DNA of 64,000 nt from Selaginella moellendorffii (GCF_000143415.4 NW_003314292.1:1253666-1317665), one strand, 5' to 3'; shown: positions 33,676 through 46,375, counted from the first letter of the stretch. Program-made: numbers and translations. The notes: generated from the letters alone by a model not told the origin.

Positions 33676-35767
33676 CTAGAAAGCCAGCGCCTGAGGCTGT
33701 GTCAAAAGGGCCTTCTGATGAGCAAGATCGGCAAGATCATGCACAATTCTGAACACGGCATCAGGACGAGCAAGCTTCCATGCGTTCTCGGCCATTTGAG
33801 CCAGCTCTGTTCTCTTGGTTGTAAACCACTCGGCCACAGTCAGCGCAATCTCGTTTGGATTCTCGCAGTACTTGCCAACGCCGTTGTCCACCACGTATGG
33901 AACGTTGCCAACTTCCTGCAGAGAAAAGCTCCTCTTAGAAGAGAGTTCACTAACAGGTTTTAAGAACTCGACACTTACCTGGCCCGCGATGTAATCGTTG
34001 ATTATCACAGGCAGACCTCGAATCATAGCTTCTGCAATTGTCCCTGGGCCGGCCTATTGATACAGACATGCGTGTCAAGAATCAAGAACTTGCGGATATG
34101 AACAGCACACAAGATACATACTTTCGTGATGATGCAATCACAAGCTCCCATCCACTCTTGCATGTTCGTTTCGAATCCTCTTATCTGCGACCACCAAATG
34201 ACGTTTGAAACGACAAAAGAATGAGACACGCTCACCTGAACTGGTATAGACCATTCCACAGCATTGAGCCTGTTCGCGAGCCGTTTGTTTCGCCCGCAGA
34301 TCACAATCAGCTGGCCCAAAGGTTTGCCTGAATGCGGACATTTCAAAGCGTCACCAAGTGCTCGAGCGGTCTCTTCAACGGGACCCATCCCTTCGCCACC
34401 CCCCATCAGCAGTACGGCGGAGAGATCTTCTTCCATTCCTAGTTCTCTCCGGAGCTCATCCTGCGAATTCCTTGAATTAAGTGCAAAGGAACCGGAACGA
34501 ACAGCCAGACTTACCTTCGAACGGGTAGGCTTGCTAAATGAAGGCCGAACGGGTAAGCCATGCACTCTTATCTGAGATTGTTTCAAGCCAGCCTTAAGTG
34601 CTCTCTGTGCAACTTCTTTCGAAGGACAGAAGCACACAGTGGTCAGCTTGTGAAACCTGAAAGAAGCTATATTGGAGACCCGACAGTTATTTCTTATGGA
34701 GCAAGGCAACGTACCATGTAGGATGACAGGTATTCAGGTCTGTGATGACCGTGGTGAACGGAATCCTGTCGAGTAAACCTCTCGTCTTCAAGATCCGGAG
34801 AGGAATGTGCTGCATAAGCGGGTGGACGCTGACAATAACATCCGGCTTATGTTTTAAAATCCCTTTTGCCACCTCCCTGCCACGAACTAAAGCGTCAGGT
34901 CCCATGAAAAATAAAGACATACTACCGAGCAATAAATATTCCAGTTGCAGCGAAGTTCGTCTGATGGATAAGCCGCGGCCTGGTCCCATGAAACGTAAAC
35001 TTCCAGAGCGTCTCGTGCTTCACCAGGAAGTTGTAAGTCCTGGGAACCTGATTAAACGGCCAAGGCGTGTGATCTTTCCACAAGTCCACGATGTTTACCT
35101 GCAGAAAAAAGAAGAGAGTGAGTAGGATCACCAGCAAGCAAGCAAGCAAGCAATCAAGCAAGCATCCACTTACAATATATTCGTCCCCGTACTCGAGCTC
35201 AAACGTAGCTTTGATGGCTTCGGCAGAAGCACGATGACCACCGCCTGTGTCGCTCATAAGTATGAGAACTCTCTTGTGCGGGTCCGGAGCGACCATTCCA
35301 CGACAGGCATTGTCTTTGACGTTGGTACCACCGCAATCCCAATTCCCTGTCCCCGGCTGGACGACGCAAGCCAGTGGCAACCTGTCACAATGCCGACGTA
35401 TCAAGCCATTAAACTTCTCCAAAACTCTGTGCTGGAGCTCCTTGTTGATGCCACCCGTCCATTTGCTAACGCTAAGAACCGCCACAAATCTTCCAATGTC
35501 ACTGCCATCGACGGATTTCTTCGTGCCACTGACCCGGACGCTCGATCTGGAGCTTATTTCGAGCGATTCCTCCCTGCCGCCACACCGAACACCCGGCCTG
35601 GAGCTGGATTCATCCTTGCCGACGCCGCTGCTGGCCAGGAAAGTGAAATTTGCGGTGTTGCCGAGCGAGAGAGACGCTCCCAGCGACTCGAATCCCTGCG
35701 GCCGGGCGGCCGGCACGGAATTTCGCAGCAGAGAGCGCTGCGATCTCTCCTTGCGTAGGAGATTCAT
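33676..35767 (-). CDS. MGD: Monogalactosyldiacylglycerol synthase (GT28), 8 exons
   Basis: Transfers galactose from UDP-galactose to diacylglycerol at the plastid envelope, making the main thylakoid lipid MGDG. Eight exons can be traced. Exon 1 (about 35767-35175) has a Ser/Arg-rich plastid transit region and the core start [21 protein letters not shown]. Later exons hold [48 protein letters not shown], then [39 protein letters not shown], then the donor-site region [25 protein letters not shown] and [13 protein letters not shown]. All landmarks are intact. The intron at about 35102-35174 contains an AGCA microsatellite. The stop is 80 bp from the PPR start on the same strand. Confidence 0.93.
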
Positions 35768-35897
35768 AGCTGCTATCGATCAGAGAGCCGCATTACATAC
35801 CTCGCCAAGGCCGGCGTCGCCTAGAACCCTAAATATCCAATCCAATCCATGGCATTGCGTTTCAAAAAATAAAAACAAATTTTACTTGCTCTGTTTT

Positions 35898-36597
35898 CTA
35901 GGGCTTCCATTGGAACAAGGAGAAGACTAGCGGCGGCTTGGGATTGGATCGCGGCGATTCGAATGCCGGGAAGCCTGATCGGTGATGATGATCGGGCCTG
36001 GCGCTGGGGAGGCGCGCCTCGCGATCGAGATAGCTGCAGTAGCTCTCGAATTCCTGGACCGTGACGGTCAGCCGGAAATCCAGACGAAAGAGGAATTCCA
36101 GCTCCAGCTTGTTCACCTCGCTGGTGCTGATCCCCCCGACGCGCGCGAAGAATGCGTTGTTGAAGTGCCTGTGAGGAGAGAAAGATCGATCAAATCGTCA
36201 CACACAGAGAGAGAAGGATGTCAAAAAGGAACTAGAGAGATCGATCGAGAGAGAAGAAGGGATGAACCATCGGAGATGCGAAGAGATTTCAAAGAAAGAA
36301 CATGGAGAAGTCCCCAAGAAAATCAATACTCTCATCTGGATCTCGATCTGGATCGATTCCATTCCTGCTCAATGTTTTGTCCCTTGGCTCGAGGATGAAA
36401 CTTTGAAACATCGAGCCAAGTGACAAAACATTGAGCAGGAATGGAATAGATTCGATCACCAAACGAAGTGACAAAACATTGAGCAGGAATGGAATCGATT
36501 CGATCACCACATTGAGCAGGAATGGAATCGAATCGATCGATATTTGGGAGAGGAAGACCTGAAATTTCGAGAAGAATAGGAAGGGATCGAGAGATGT

Positions 36598-36633
<36 letters not shown>

Positions 36634-37165
36634 TTTCTTACACGTCATCGAGGATCTTGGAGGCGGTCATGACGCTGGTAACGAGCAACCTGTGAACATT
36701 CAAAGGCGTTATGGGCAGATCCGGGTGCTTGTGAGAGAGGCGATCAATGTACACATAACCTACAACGAAGCACGCCGGGGAGCAATTCGTGTATTTGAAG
36801 ATCCTTTCCAGATACTTCTCGATGCTAATGCTGGGCGCCTTGAGCCCGCTAAAGACCATCCCCGGCGACGAACAACTCCTGGCAGAGAAAACATTCTTGG
36901 CGCCCCTCGCCGTGGCGATGCCGAGGTATTTCCCGCTGCTGGAGCCGCGATTGCTACTGCCTCTCATGTACTGCTCGTTCCTAGCTATCAGCCGCTCTAG
37001 AACAGACGCGAGCAACGCGAGGATCCGCGGGACTTCGTCGTCCCCCGGGGCTACTGCTGATCCTAGCGACGAATCTAATCCTCCTAGACCCGATCTCTGG
37101 CCGCTGCTGATGCTCGTTGTCGATTCTTCCTCGTCGTCGCTGGTGTCGCTGCAATCCGGTGCCAT
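35898..37165 (-). CDS. P/U-type cyclin (PHO80-like), 2 exons (264 aa)
   Basis: Exon 1 is 37165-36642 and exon 2 is 36168-35898; the splice joins in frame (DV|HFNNAFFARVGG). The acidic, Ser-rich N-terminus (about 1-50) is followed by a cyclin box of the plant P/U type: LALLASVLERLIARNE, SISIEKYLERIFKYTNCSPACFVVGYVYIDRL, LLVTSVMTASKILDDV, GGISTSEVNKLELEFLFRLDFRL. These cyclins partner A-type CDKs and link phosphate or nutrient signals to the cell cycle. The start was chosen at MAPDCSD because upstream in-frame residues look like leader translation. The 473-bp intron, long for this region, holds a foldback, direct repeats and a GA tract. Confidence 0.9.
36351..36540. repeat. Foldback plus tandem 41-48 bp repeats in cyclin intron
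   Basis: The arms 36351-36397 and 36409-36457 are near-perfect inverted repeats (CTGCTCAATGTTTTGTC versus its complement GACAAAACATTGAGCAG) around an 11-base loop. The right-arm sequence is then repeated directly at 36469-36509 and partly at 36510-36540. The structure would give a long hairpin in the pre-mRNA. Confidence 0.85.
36601..36630. repeat. (GA)15 microsatellite near cyclin 5' splice site
   Basis: Thirty bases of GA repeat on the + strand, (CT)n in the transcript, lie 11 bp inside the intron from the exon 1 donor (36641). Confidence 0.95.
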
Positions 37166-37354
37166 GGATCGATCGTCCGTCTTCCAGCGGGCAATCAAAG
37201 CGCCGTGCCTTCCTTTAGATGCCAAGTTCTTTCTAGGAGTATATGCTCGTGGCAGGGTGGCCGTTGGATCGCGTGCCACGTGGACACTAGGAAACCACAA
37301 CAAACAGGATAAGAAGATACTCGTGCTTAAACTAGAATATTTTTTCTTCACAGC

Positions 37355-40300
37355 TTACCCTTTAGTGGAACAACAAAATTTAAGAACGAAAGAGAGGAAG
37401 ATGGATAAAAAACAGTGGGGAATGGATCGTGTCATACTTCGTTGGAAGCATTTCTCTCGACTAGCTCGTGTCCATCCTCTTGATCGTGGGGCTTCTTCGA
37501 TCCTGGTGAAGAAAACGAAGCTAAAAAACTTGGGAGATTCCACAAAACGTTCTCTACCTTTACTGGAACGCGCTCGCTTCTTCTTAACCTTGTGTGTTGT
37601 GATGATCGGCTTCTTCGGTACTGGAATGAGCTTCCCGAAAAATCCAACCACAAGACTGAAAGCAGCAGCAGCAGATTAAGACGAGTTAAACAACTCGAAT
37701 GCGAGCAGTGGAGCTGTACCTCAGAAAGCCGATGACGATCGAGAGCACCCAATGGTTCCAGCCCAAGCGCGTTGTCTTAAAAAACTTTCCCAGGAAGAAG
37801 ACTATAATAACCTGCCAGCACAAAAGAGATGAGAGTTTTCTGCAAGGAATAGTCTTGTCAACACACCTGGAGCACAGCAGTCACGGACACAACCCCACAG
37901 AACAACGGGTTTCTGAAAAAGCCAGAGAAAACATTGAGCTTGTCTGGCTTGCGCGAATTGACCTCGTTGAAAAGCTGCAAAGAAAGGATAACGACATGAA
38001 TGACCAAGGCAAAAACGAGATACTCACTTGGCATAAAACAAACGAGTTGAAGATGATGGTATTTAGTTTGCGGTTGCCGTCTGGTCCATGGAGTTTTAAG
38101 ATTTTCAAACCGCCGAAAAACAACGTGAAAAGAACAGACAATTGGTAAATCGCCTGTCATTTACATGAGAGTTCAGCAAATTAAAGCTGTACCAGAGCAA
38201 AAGAGGACGGAATACCTGTACGAAAATATTTCTCCACATTATATTCGTGACAAGGGGCTCCCTGAAACAAAACAAATGCACGCATTAAGAACTCGAGTAG
38301 AAGACACCCGTGTCTAACCTGCGTCCCACGGGCGGCCTATCCATTAAGTCGTCTGTAGGTGGTTCAGTGGCTAAAGCGAGCGCTCCCAAAGTATCCATAA
38401 TAAGATTTACCCAAAGCAGCTGTAGAAAACGACTTATAAACTGAACAGATGAAACGAGAGATAACGACTCACCTGCACAGCAGTAAGAGGAACCTGGCTC
38501 GACTTTGCTGCGGCCACGACGTTGAGAACCAGCGCAACAACATTTACAGTCAGCTGGAACTGGATAAACTTCTGAATATTGGCATACACGGACCGACCCC
38601 AGCGTACAACCTGCAAGAATTTCGATCCTTCAGACTCGCACCAAAAGCTGTTATCTTACCTTGACAACAGATGCAAAGTTGTCATCCAGAATTATAATGT
38701 CTGAGCTTTCTTTGGCCACCTCGGTCCCTTGGATGCCCATTGAAAGACCGATATCAGCCTGATAACAGTTTATCATCAGAAAATGCGACTACGATGATTA
38801 CCGCCAAACCCACCTCGTGCAACGCTGGAGCGTCATTTGTCCCGTCTCCTGTGACTGCAACAACGTCGTTCATGCTGCGAAGGGTTTTCACAAGTAGCAG
38901 CTTATCCATTGGTGACGACCTCGCCATTACCTGAAAGAAACAAGAGAGTAAATCTACCGAGATTGAAGGGAAACATGGAAACGTACTTCAAGCTTAGGTA
39001 CAAGTTCCAGCCTCTCCTCATCAGTATAACTGCGGAAGTCTTTCCCTTCGACTACCAGACCACCAGGAGACAATATACCGCACTCTTGAGCAATTGCTCT
39101 TGCAGTCAGCGGGTTGTCACCAGTAACCATGCGAACCTGCCAAACAAACTCGCTCAAAGTTTCCACAAATCAAAGATTTGTACCTTTACTCCAGCCTTCT
39201 GACACAGGCGCACAGCACCATCAACACCAGGCCTACATGGATCTTTTATACCCATGATACCAAGTAGAACAAGATTGTCTTCAGGAATTTTCCAGCTCTC
39301 CCACTCGGATTCATCTGGTATTTGGTTGGCAGAGATGGGTCGATAAGCAAGAGCAACACAACGCAAGCTCCTCGAAGCCATGTCTCCGATTGCATTTTGT
39401 ATCTCCACTTTCTGCATAGAAAGGCTCCCCATCAAAGGCACAAACAATAAAAATTCAGAACACGGACCTTTGTTTCTGACAATTGGTTCTCCGACCCGTC
39501 ACTACCCATCCACTTGGTGCAAAGGTCCAATATAATTTCAGCGGCTCCTTTCCAGTGAACATAGGCATTTCCATCTTTACGCTGTAAACCAAGAACATAT
39601 AAACGTCCGACCGTGTAGAAATGATCATCGAAAGTACCTTGAATGCAACACCAGCACGCTTCTTCGTCGAATTGAACGTTTCCACATGCATGACAGTATT
39701 TGAAGACCTCACTTCCTCAAAATTCATGCCAGCCTATCAAAAATATACATGTCAGGGAACGGTATCGACAAGGACGACGTAAAAGCTTCACATACTTTTA
39801 ATCCCCAGCCAAGAATGGCCTTTTCGGTTGGACTACCTGTGACTTCCGGATCGCCTCCATCCTATAACGACATTTCAACATCCCAATACAACAAGAAAAT
39901 AGCTAAATACCTTTGGAACAAAAACGCTCCCGCTGGAGTTTTCGGCAATGCCTTCTATAATGCACTTTGATATCTCTCCGCCGACAGAATTCGCTGCTTC
40001 TGCTTCCAAAGACCCTCCGCCAATCCAAGTTTGGACAACAGTCATCTACAAGGTAAGTCAACACCATAACTTTTCCCGTCATAACAATCATACCTGGTTC
40101 AAGGTCAGGGTTCCGGTCTTATCACTACAGATAGTCGTTGCAGATCCCATTGTTTCGCAGGCAGCCAAATGACGGACCTGTAACAAACATGCATCAAAAC
40201 CGTACTTACAAAACACTTGGGGGACTTACCAGGGACTTATCAGCCATCATTTTCTTCATAGAGTAAGCAAGGCTAGAGAGTAAAAATAAAGGAAACGTAA

Positions 40301-42609
40301 GTAAGATAGACACAAACATGAGATCAGTACATACGTTAGTGTTACTGCAAGCGGCAATCCTTCTGGAACAGCAACCACAACGATGGTAACCTGTAAACAC
40401 ATAAAAGCTGTGAGAGTTTCAAGCTCTAGTTTAAACATACCGCAATAGAAAGAATGTCCACAATGTTCCTGAAGACAACTTTTGACCTCCTAGCTGGACC
40501 AGTGGCCTGCCGGAAGTCCGTCACAAAATACCTGTAGAACACCGTAATAAGCAACTTCTCTCCAGTCTGAACAGTTGAGAGTCTTACCGTACAAACAGCA
40601 TGACAAAAACCAACACTGCCACCGAGAGACCAATTTTACCAACAAATGTTGCAATACCATTGAGGCGAACCTAAACCATGAGTATTAGCATTAGCGCTAC
40701 ATTAAAGAATAGCAAACCTGTAAAGGCGTTTCTTCGCTGGAGTCATCGTCAAGTGTTGCCATTACTTGACCCCACTCGGTATTGATTCCCACACCAGTTA
40801 TCTGTAGAAAGAACAAAATGTGTAAAGCATATCTGTGTAGATTGAAGAACGGGAAATGAGATTACCAGCATAGAACCATAACCGTCGACCACTTTGCAGC
40901 CGGAATGCAGGAAGGGACTTTTTCCATCTACATGAACCTGGCAAATACAATGTCTCAAGTGTAAGAAGCAAGAAACTTTGTATTACCGGTTCGCTTTCAC
41001 CAGTCATACTCGACTCGTCGATCGACAGAGAGTGACCAGAAACAAGGACCCCATCCGCCGGCACCTAAAGTATCTTTAGTAAAGAGGAGCTTTAAGGAAA
41101 GTTAAAAGTAAAAAAGTACCGCACCTGATCTCCAATATTTAGAGGTACAATGTCACCGACCACCAAGTCGAAAATGGAAGTCGTAAACCTTCTTCCCCCT
41201 CTAACAACCTGTGATTTAACTGCGTAAGCGGACAGAACAAAAAAAGAAACAGGTGTTCACCTGAATTTGTATGTTCCGTTTTTCCTGACTCAGACTCCGA
41301 AACTGAAGCGATTGTCGGTAGTCGCTAAATGCTGTGATAAGCCACGAGTCAAAACGAGATGAAGTAACACGCTCATACCTGTAACAAAGATGACGACCAG
41401 AACAGCAAAGCCAATACTTGCCCCGTCATACCATCCCTCTTTCACCTACAAGCAAAAGGTCAATACAGCCTTCGACGAAAATGTTCGCGCTAGAAAAATG
41501 TACATCACTGCTCATTTCTGCCGCGAGTGATGCCACAGCGCAAGCCATCAAAATTATAAGGGTGGTATCTTGAGCAGCCTCCCACACAAAGACCTTTAGG
41601 AAAAGCAAAACGGAAAGTATCAGAACCAGCAGTTCAAATCTTTGGCAATACCCAGAATGATTTCCCAGCCTTGGTTGGATAGCTGTTGGCACCAAAAGCC
41701 TCGCGCCGATGCTGGACACTCTCCTCATCGGGTTCAATGCCTTTTTCCAAATTGACGTGCAAAGCCGTTCCAAGCCCAGTAATCTGGTTATTCAAGACAA
41801 AAATACGAGGACATCTTTTCAATGACATACCAACAAAAAAAAAACAAAACAGAAAACTTACACCGCCGAGAGCCTGAAGTCCATCGTTATCTCTGTCTTG
41901 CACGAGCTGCACAAGCTTCTCGGGTCCAACTCCATAACCTTTGGGAGGAGGATGGTCTACTTTTGTAGCTGCGTCCTTGAATTTCTGGACAGCCCTCAGT
42001 GCGTGCGTGCCAATCCGGAAGCGATTCACGGACGGTAGCTGCTCCTGGCGCTTCAAATCCAATGTATACCGAAACCGTCTCGAAGCATTGAGCACCAAAG
42101 TCGCTTTCTACAGGAAAAAAAAAAAAAAAAAGTATCACGAGTCAAGCGCTTGCAAGTTACGTCTAGGAAAGAGGCAAGAAATGAAAATGGTGTAAGACCA
42201 GCAAGAACAAAAAGAGCAGCAGCATGTCACTTTCCTGAAGAAACGTGTGATCGACCCGGAAGACAAAGCGTTCCACCAAGAAAGAAAGGAAAGAGGCAGG
42301 AACCCAAAGCCCAAGAAAATTTCATCTCCCACTTCCCACCAAACACAACGGGAAGACCAAACGTTCCAAAATATTTCGAAAACCAGCTAAGAAAAACTAG
42401 AAATCTCACTCGATCGATCCATCCATAGGACTTACCCTCCAGCGCTTGAGAGCCTCCAGCGATGGCTTCTTGTGAGGGATGTTGAAGACATCACCGTCGT
42501 CGTCGGAGTCGTCCTCCTCCTCCACTTCGGGATCCCCCAAATCCACATTCTTGTTGCTCTCCTCCAGGCGCTGCGAGCGCAGCGGTGACCGGGGATGGAA
42601 CAAGCTCAT
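37355..42609 (-). CDS. ACA: Autoinhibited plasma-membrane-type Ca2+-ATPase (P2B, ACA8/9/10 group), over 30 exons
   Basis: ATP-driven Ca2+ export pump. Exon 1 (42609 to about 42436) starts [13 protein letters not shown] with an acidic run. Exon 2 carries the N-terminal calmodulin-binding autoinhibitor [14 protein letters not shown], close to that of the ACA8 group. Then come membrane segments and the P-type signatures: SMTGESEP (actuator), [16 protein letters not shown] (M4 Ca2+ site), [12 protein letters not shown] (phosphorylated Asp, about 40110-40140), [18 protein letters not shown] (nucleotide site), [45 protein letters not shown] (M6) and a C-terminal GKLIPVPKK tail. Exons are tiny, with introns of 45-100 bp, as known for ACA8-type genes. 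The extreme C-terminus is uncertain: the last frame runs to 37355, but a further splice near 37530 may change it. Confidence 0.92.
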
Positions 42610-43158
42610 CGCCGCTCACAATCTCTTCTCTCCGTGCCCTAGGGAAAATCTGCTGGAAGAGAGACAAGCACTTAGCTAGGGTTTAGCTTCCAAAATCAGC
42701 CCTATAACCCCGCTATGCGTTGTCAAGTTCTCACACTTCTATGAGTTCTCGCTGGCTCGCGAGAGACGATTAGAAAACTCCCAAAAGCAAGGATTTTGGG
42801 CGATTATCTTGGCAGAGCCAAGGAAATCCTCGAAGTACCGCAAAGTATCATCACCGATAAAGCTAGTGCTGCGACAAGAAAGCTTATTTATATGAACCTC
42901 AAGAGAGAACAGCCCCAGAAACTAACAAGTGCTCAAACACGTCGGCAATGCGTGGCGGTGTCGCCCAATAACACGTCTTGAGCCTTTTCCACCTCTTTTC
43001 CTTGCCAAATAATTCGCCAACACTACGATACCTCATATTGTACTGTCAAGGTTCGATGATAAAGCAAAGCTTACATCGATGGGAATCGATGATAGATCAA
43101 AGCTTTTGAGATGTGAGACGTGGCACGATTTGGAGCGTCGGACTTGTTCTTCGCGGCT
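42610..43158. other. Intergenic, divergent promoter region of ACA and GatC
   Basis: Both flanking genes read outward. No coding frame longer than about 65 codons and no RNA gene is recognisable. Confidence 0.6.
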
Positions 43159-43734
43159 ATGGCGAGCAGCACGACGAGTTTCACCTGGGGCGGAAGTTTT
43201 GTGAGGATTGGAGCTCGCAAATCTCGTCGTGGAGTTCTTGGGTGCGTCAAGCCTCCCAATGTAGGCGAGCTTTGCGAGAAGGCGCGGCTATCGCTCACTC
43301 CCGACGAGGTAAATCCACAGCTTGGCTATGGAGTTTTTGGTCTTTTTCTTTTTCAGCTTTTCCAGCTCGTGAGATTTTCACTGGCAGGCTGCTGAGATCG
43401 GGCCCCAGATTTCGAGGGTCGTGGACTGGTAATCACTGAGAACTTCTTTGCTCTTGACAAGTGTTTGTACGATCAAAGGTTTGGCCAGCTCCAGGAGGTT
43501 GAGCTTGACAATGTGGATCCCGCGATCCGGGTTGGTCATGAGGTGGAAAGCCAACGGGGCTTGAGGAGAGACGAGCATTTGGATTTCACGGAGAAGTGAT
43601 CATCCATTTCTTTGATGAGAATGAGTAAAAAAATCGATCTTTGCTTGAACAGGGACTCGATGGTTGCTTCGGTTGGCGAGAAAGAGGGCGTGTTTATCAA
43701 AGTTCCAAAGATCCTCAATGAGCAAAGTGACTAG
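43159..43734 (+). CDS. GATC: Organellar glutamyl-tRNA(Gln) amidotransferase subunit C, 4 exons (129 aa)
   Basis: Small subunit of the GatCAB complex that converts Glu-tRNA(Gln) to Gln-tRNA(Gln) in plastids and mitochondria. Exons 43159-43308, 43388-43428, 43479-43595 and 43653-43734 join in frame. The first 33 or so residues (MASSTTSFTWGGSFVRIGARKS) form a targeting presequence. The GatC core follows: PNVGELCEKARLSLTPDE, IGPQISRVVDWFGQLQEVELDNVDP, then a terminal VGEKEGVFIKVPKIL, the usual FxVPKV-like end. An in-frame upstream Met at 43120 could extend the presequence. It is a single small gene between ACA and a convergent PPR. Confidence 0.87.
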
Positions 43735-43895
43735 CCTAGCACTAGAATAGTGATCATGGATTGTGTAAGTTCCCAGTAAAAAAAAAGTAAAAAGAAAGTT
43801 GATTCAATCCAATCCATCTCTGTAAAAAACTTTTTTTGATCCACCTCAGGATCACAATTTTCCATCGGAAAAAAAAACTTTGTTTGAGCTTAGAA

Positions 43896-46190
43896 CTAGT
43901 TCATCTTTGCATTCGCGCAGATTTCCTCCTCCTGGGACTGATCCAGCCACTTTGACACGGCTGCCAGCATTGCCTTCCCAGTGATCCCATCCGGAGGAAC
44001 CGGCATTCGCTCCAGCAGCTCCACGGCCTCCTCCACTCGGTTGCTCCTCCCGAGCATGTCCACCACGCACTGGTAGTGCTTGATCCCCGCCTGGATCCCA
44101 TGCTCTGCCACCATCGCCTCGAAGCACTGCCTCCCTCGCTCGATCAGTCCCAAGTGGCTACAAGCCGTGAGCACCGCCAGGAAGATCACTTCATTCGGAG
44201 CACCACCCTCGCGTTCCATCCTCTCGAGCAGGCCGAAGACCCGGAGCTTGCCGTGATCGCAGGAGCGACTGAAACCAGCCATGAGAGCCCCCCACGAAAC
44301 AGTCGTCGGCGCTTGCATCGCATCGAACACCATCTCCGCGTCCACCATGCTGCCACACTTGCCGTAGGCGTCCACCAAGCTCGCCTCCACGAAGTGTGGA
44401 GCGTCCGTGTCGAGTAGCCCGCGCTTGCAAATCTCGGCGTGGGTGAAGCGAGCACTCGGCAGCCAAGCGAGCTCTCCGCACGCCGCCAGAGCCGCGAGGA
44501 AAGTCCGAGAGTTCGGCTGGCACGTAATCGTCATCTCCTGGAAGAGCTCGAGAGCGAGACGAGCTTGGTTGGCTTGGACGTAGCCCTGGATCAATGCCGT
44601 CCACGACGTAACGTTGCGATGGCTCATGAGCTCGAACACTTTCCAAGCGTCGGACATCCTGCCACACCTCGAGTACATGTCGACCAAGTTGTTCTCGACG
44701 TGGAGTTCTTTGGCCATGCTTAGCTTCGCAGCTCGGGAATGGATCTCTTGTCCATTCTTCAAGCTTCTCGGCTTAATCACCTCGCCTTCTATCTCCGGAA
44801 CTTCTTTCTCGGCTTGAGCAGCACAGGCCGTGAGCACCGCCACAAAAGTTCTCGAGTCTGGACTTGGCACCCTTTCGAAGAGGAGTAGAGCCTCGCCCTC
44901 GCAGCCGTGTGCTTCGGCGTAGCCTTGTATCAGGATGTTCCACGAGACCACGCTGTGGCAAGGCATTCGCTCGAACACCGCTCGAGCGTCTCCCATGTTT
45001 CCACAACTCGCGTAGACGTCGACTAGCGAGTTTGCCACGAAGATGTCCACGCAGCGTGACTCCATGGCGTAAAAGTGAACGTCCTTTGTCTTCTCCAAGC
45101 ACTTGTTCTTGAGAGGCTTCTCGTCGATCACGATCACTTCTTCCGTCGCTACGAGTTTGGCACAGGCCATCAACACCGCCAGGAAAGTCCGGGCATTTGG
45201 AGCATAGCCTTCGATCTTCATGGCTTCAAAAGTTCGCAGAGCCGCCTCGGAGCTGCCACTCTCGGCCTCCGCCTGGATCATAGTTGTCCATGAAACAACG
45301 TTGTGGCACGGCATTCTCTGGAAGACCTCGCGAGCATTTCCCATGCTCCCACACTTGGCATAGGCTCCAACCAGCGCATTGTCCACGTACATATCTATTC
45401 CTCCGGCCGTCGAAGCTGCTAGCGAGTGGATGCTCATCACCTCTTCCAAGTTCTTCTCAGAGCCCAACGATGAACAGGCCATGAGAACCGCAGCAAAAGT
45501 TCTCGCGTTTGGAACACACCCTTCTTCTTTCATCCCAGCAAAGAGCTCAAGCGCAAGTCCAGCTTCGCCATTGTCGAGGTAGCCAAGTATCAAAGCGTTC
45601 CAGGAAACAACGCTGTGTGCTTCCATGCGACTGAAAACCATCTTCGCGTCGACCAAGCTTCCACACTTGGCATACATCCCGATCAGTGTATTCCTCACGA
45701 AGATGTCCTCGTCAAACATCCTTTTGCAAGCCCCTAAGTGTAGATCCATTCCCTGCTCCAAGCTCGCGAGCTTCACAAGCTTTTCCCCGACTAAAATCCC
45801 TTCCTCCTTCACAGCCAGGCCAGAACAAGCTGCCAATGCAGCCACAAAAGTTCTAGCCTCCGGAAGAACGCCTCTCTTCTTCATGCTGCGAAAGATTTCC
45901 AGCGCCAGAGCTTCTTCCCCGTTTCCCGCGTATCCCAGGATCAAATTCGTCCAAGAAACGACGTGATGGCACGGCAATCGCTCGAACACCGAGCGAGCGT
46001 CCGCGACGCTGCCGCATCTGGCGTACATGCTGATGAGCGTGTTGGCGACCCTGATATCGAGCAAATGCCGCGCATTGGTGATCACTTCCCAATGGATTTC
46101 CCTGCCGCGCCATAGATCCCCGTATCTCACGCATACCTTGAGTGCCGAGATTATGCCGGATTGCTCCAAGCTCGAGCAGCGCCATCGCAT
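43896..46190 (-). CDS. PLS-class PPR protein, intronless (764 aa)
   Basis: A single frame with about 14 clear PPR units. A recurrent block of the form IFVRNTLIGMYAKCGSLVDA-x-VFSRM-x-HSVVSWNALILGY repeats at about 100-residue intervals, the signature of PLS triplets. The long linkers between triplets contain extra charged sequence. The end (HYQCVVDMLGRSNRVEEAVELLERMPVPPDG) is a start-of-E-type segment without DYW. No obvious targeting peptide follows the first Met (MRWRCSSLEQ). The start is 186 bp from the divergent SBPase gene, and the stop is 162 bp from the convergent GatC stop. Confidence 0.88.
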   Translation of the reverse strand: MRWRCSSLEQSGIISALKVCVRYGDLWRGREIHWEVITNARHLLDIRVANTLISMYARCGSVADARSVFERLPCHHVVSWTNLILGYAGNGEEALALEIFRSMKKRGVLPEARTFVAALAACSGLAVKEEGILVGEKLVKLASLEQGMDLHLGACKRMFDEDIFVRNTLIGMYAKCGSLVDAKMVFSRMEAHSVVSWNALILGYLDNGEAGLALELFAGMKEEGCVPNARTFAAVLMACSSLGSEKNLEEVMSIHSLAASTAGGIDMYVDNALVGAYAKCGSMGNAREVFQRMPCHNVVSWTTMIQAEAESGSSEAALRTFEAMKIEGYAPNARTFLAVLMACAKLVATEEVIVIDEKPLKNKCLEKTKDVHFYAMESRCVDIFVANSLVDVYASCGNMGDARAVFERMPCHSVVSWNILIQGYAEAHGCEGEALLLFERVPSPDSRTFVAVLTACAAQAEKEVPEIEGEVIKPRSLKNGQEIHSRAAKLSMAKELHVENNLVDMYSRCGRMSDAWKVFELMSHRNVTSWTALIQGYVQANQARLALELFQEMTITCQPNSRTFLAALAACGELAWLPSARFTHAEICKRGLLDTDAPHFVEASLVDAYGKCGSMVDAEMVFDAMQAPTTVSWGALMAGFSRSCDHGKLRVFGLLERMEREGGAPNEVIFLAVLTACSHLGLIERGRQCFEAMVAEHGIQAGIKHYQCVVDMLGRSNRVEEAVELLERMPVPPDGITGKAMLAAVSKWLDQSQEEEICANAKMN

Positions 46191-46375
46191 TCTTCTTCCA
46201 TCCCATTAGTGGAAAAACCCTAGCAACTGCCACGTCACCAAAACCTTTGCCTGCGTGGCAGATTTTTATCGCTTTTAGCCAACGGGACATTTGCTGACGT
46301 GGCTCTCTTATTGAGCCACGGTCATTCTATCCATCCAATCGAGCAAGCGAGCGGTGGAGGATCCCTTGATCGGCA

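Noticed and set aside
35234-35930. Plus-strand frames of 174 and 227 aa
   Set aside because: They are antisense to MGDG synthase exon 1, whose frame has clear family motifs.
45853-46290. A 145-aa minus-strand frame extending upstream of the PPR start
   Set aside because: It is out of frame with the PPR repeats and reads through the divergent SBPase promoter.
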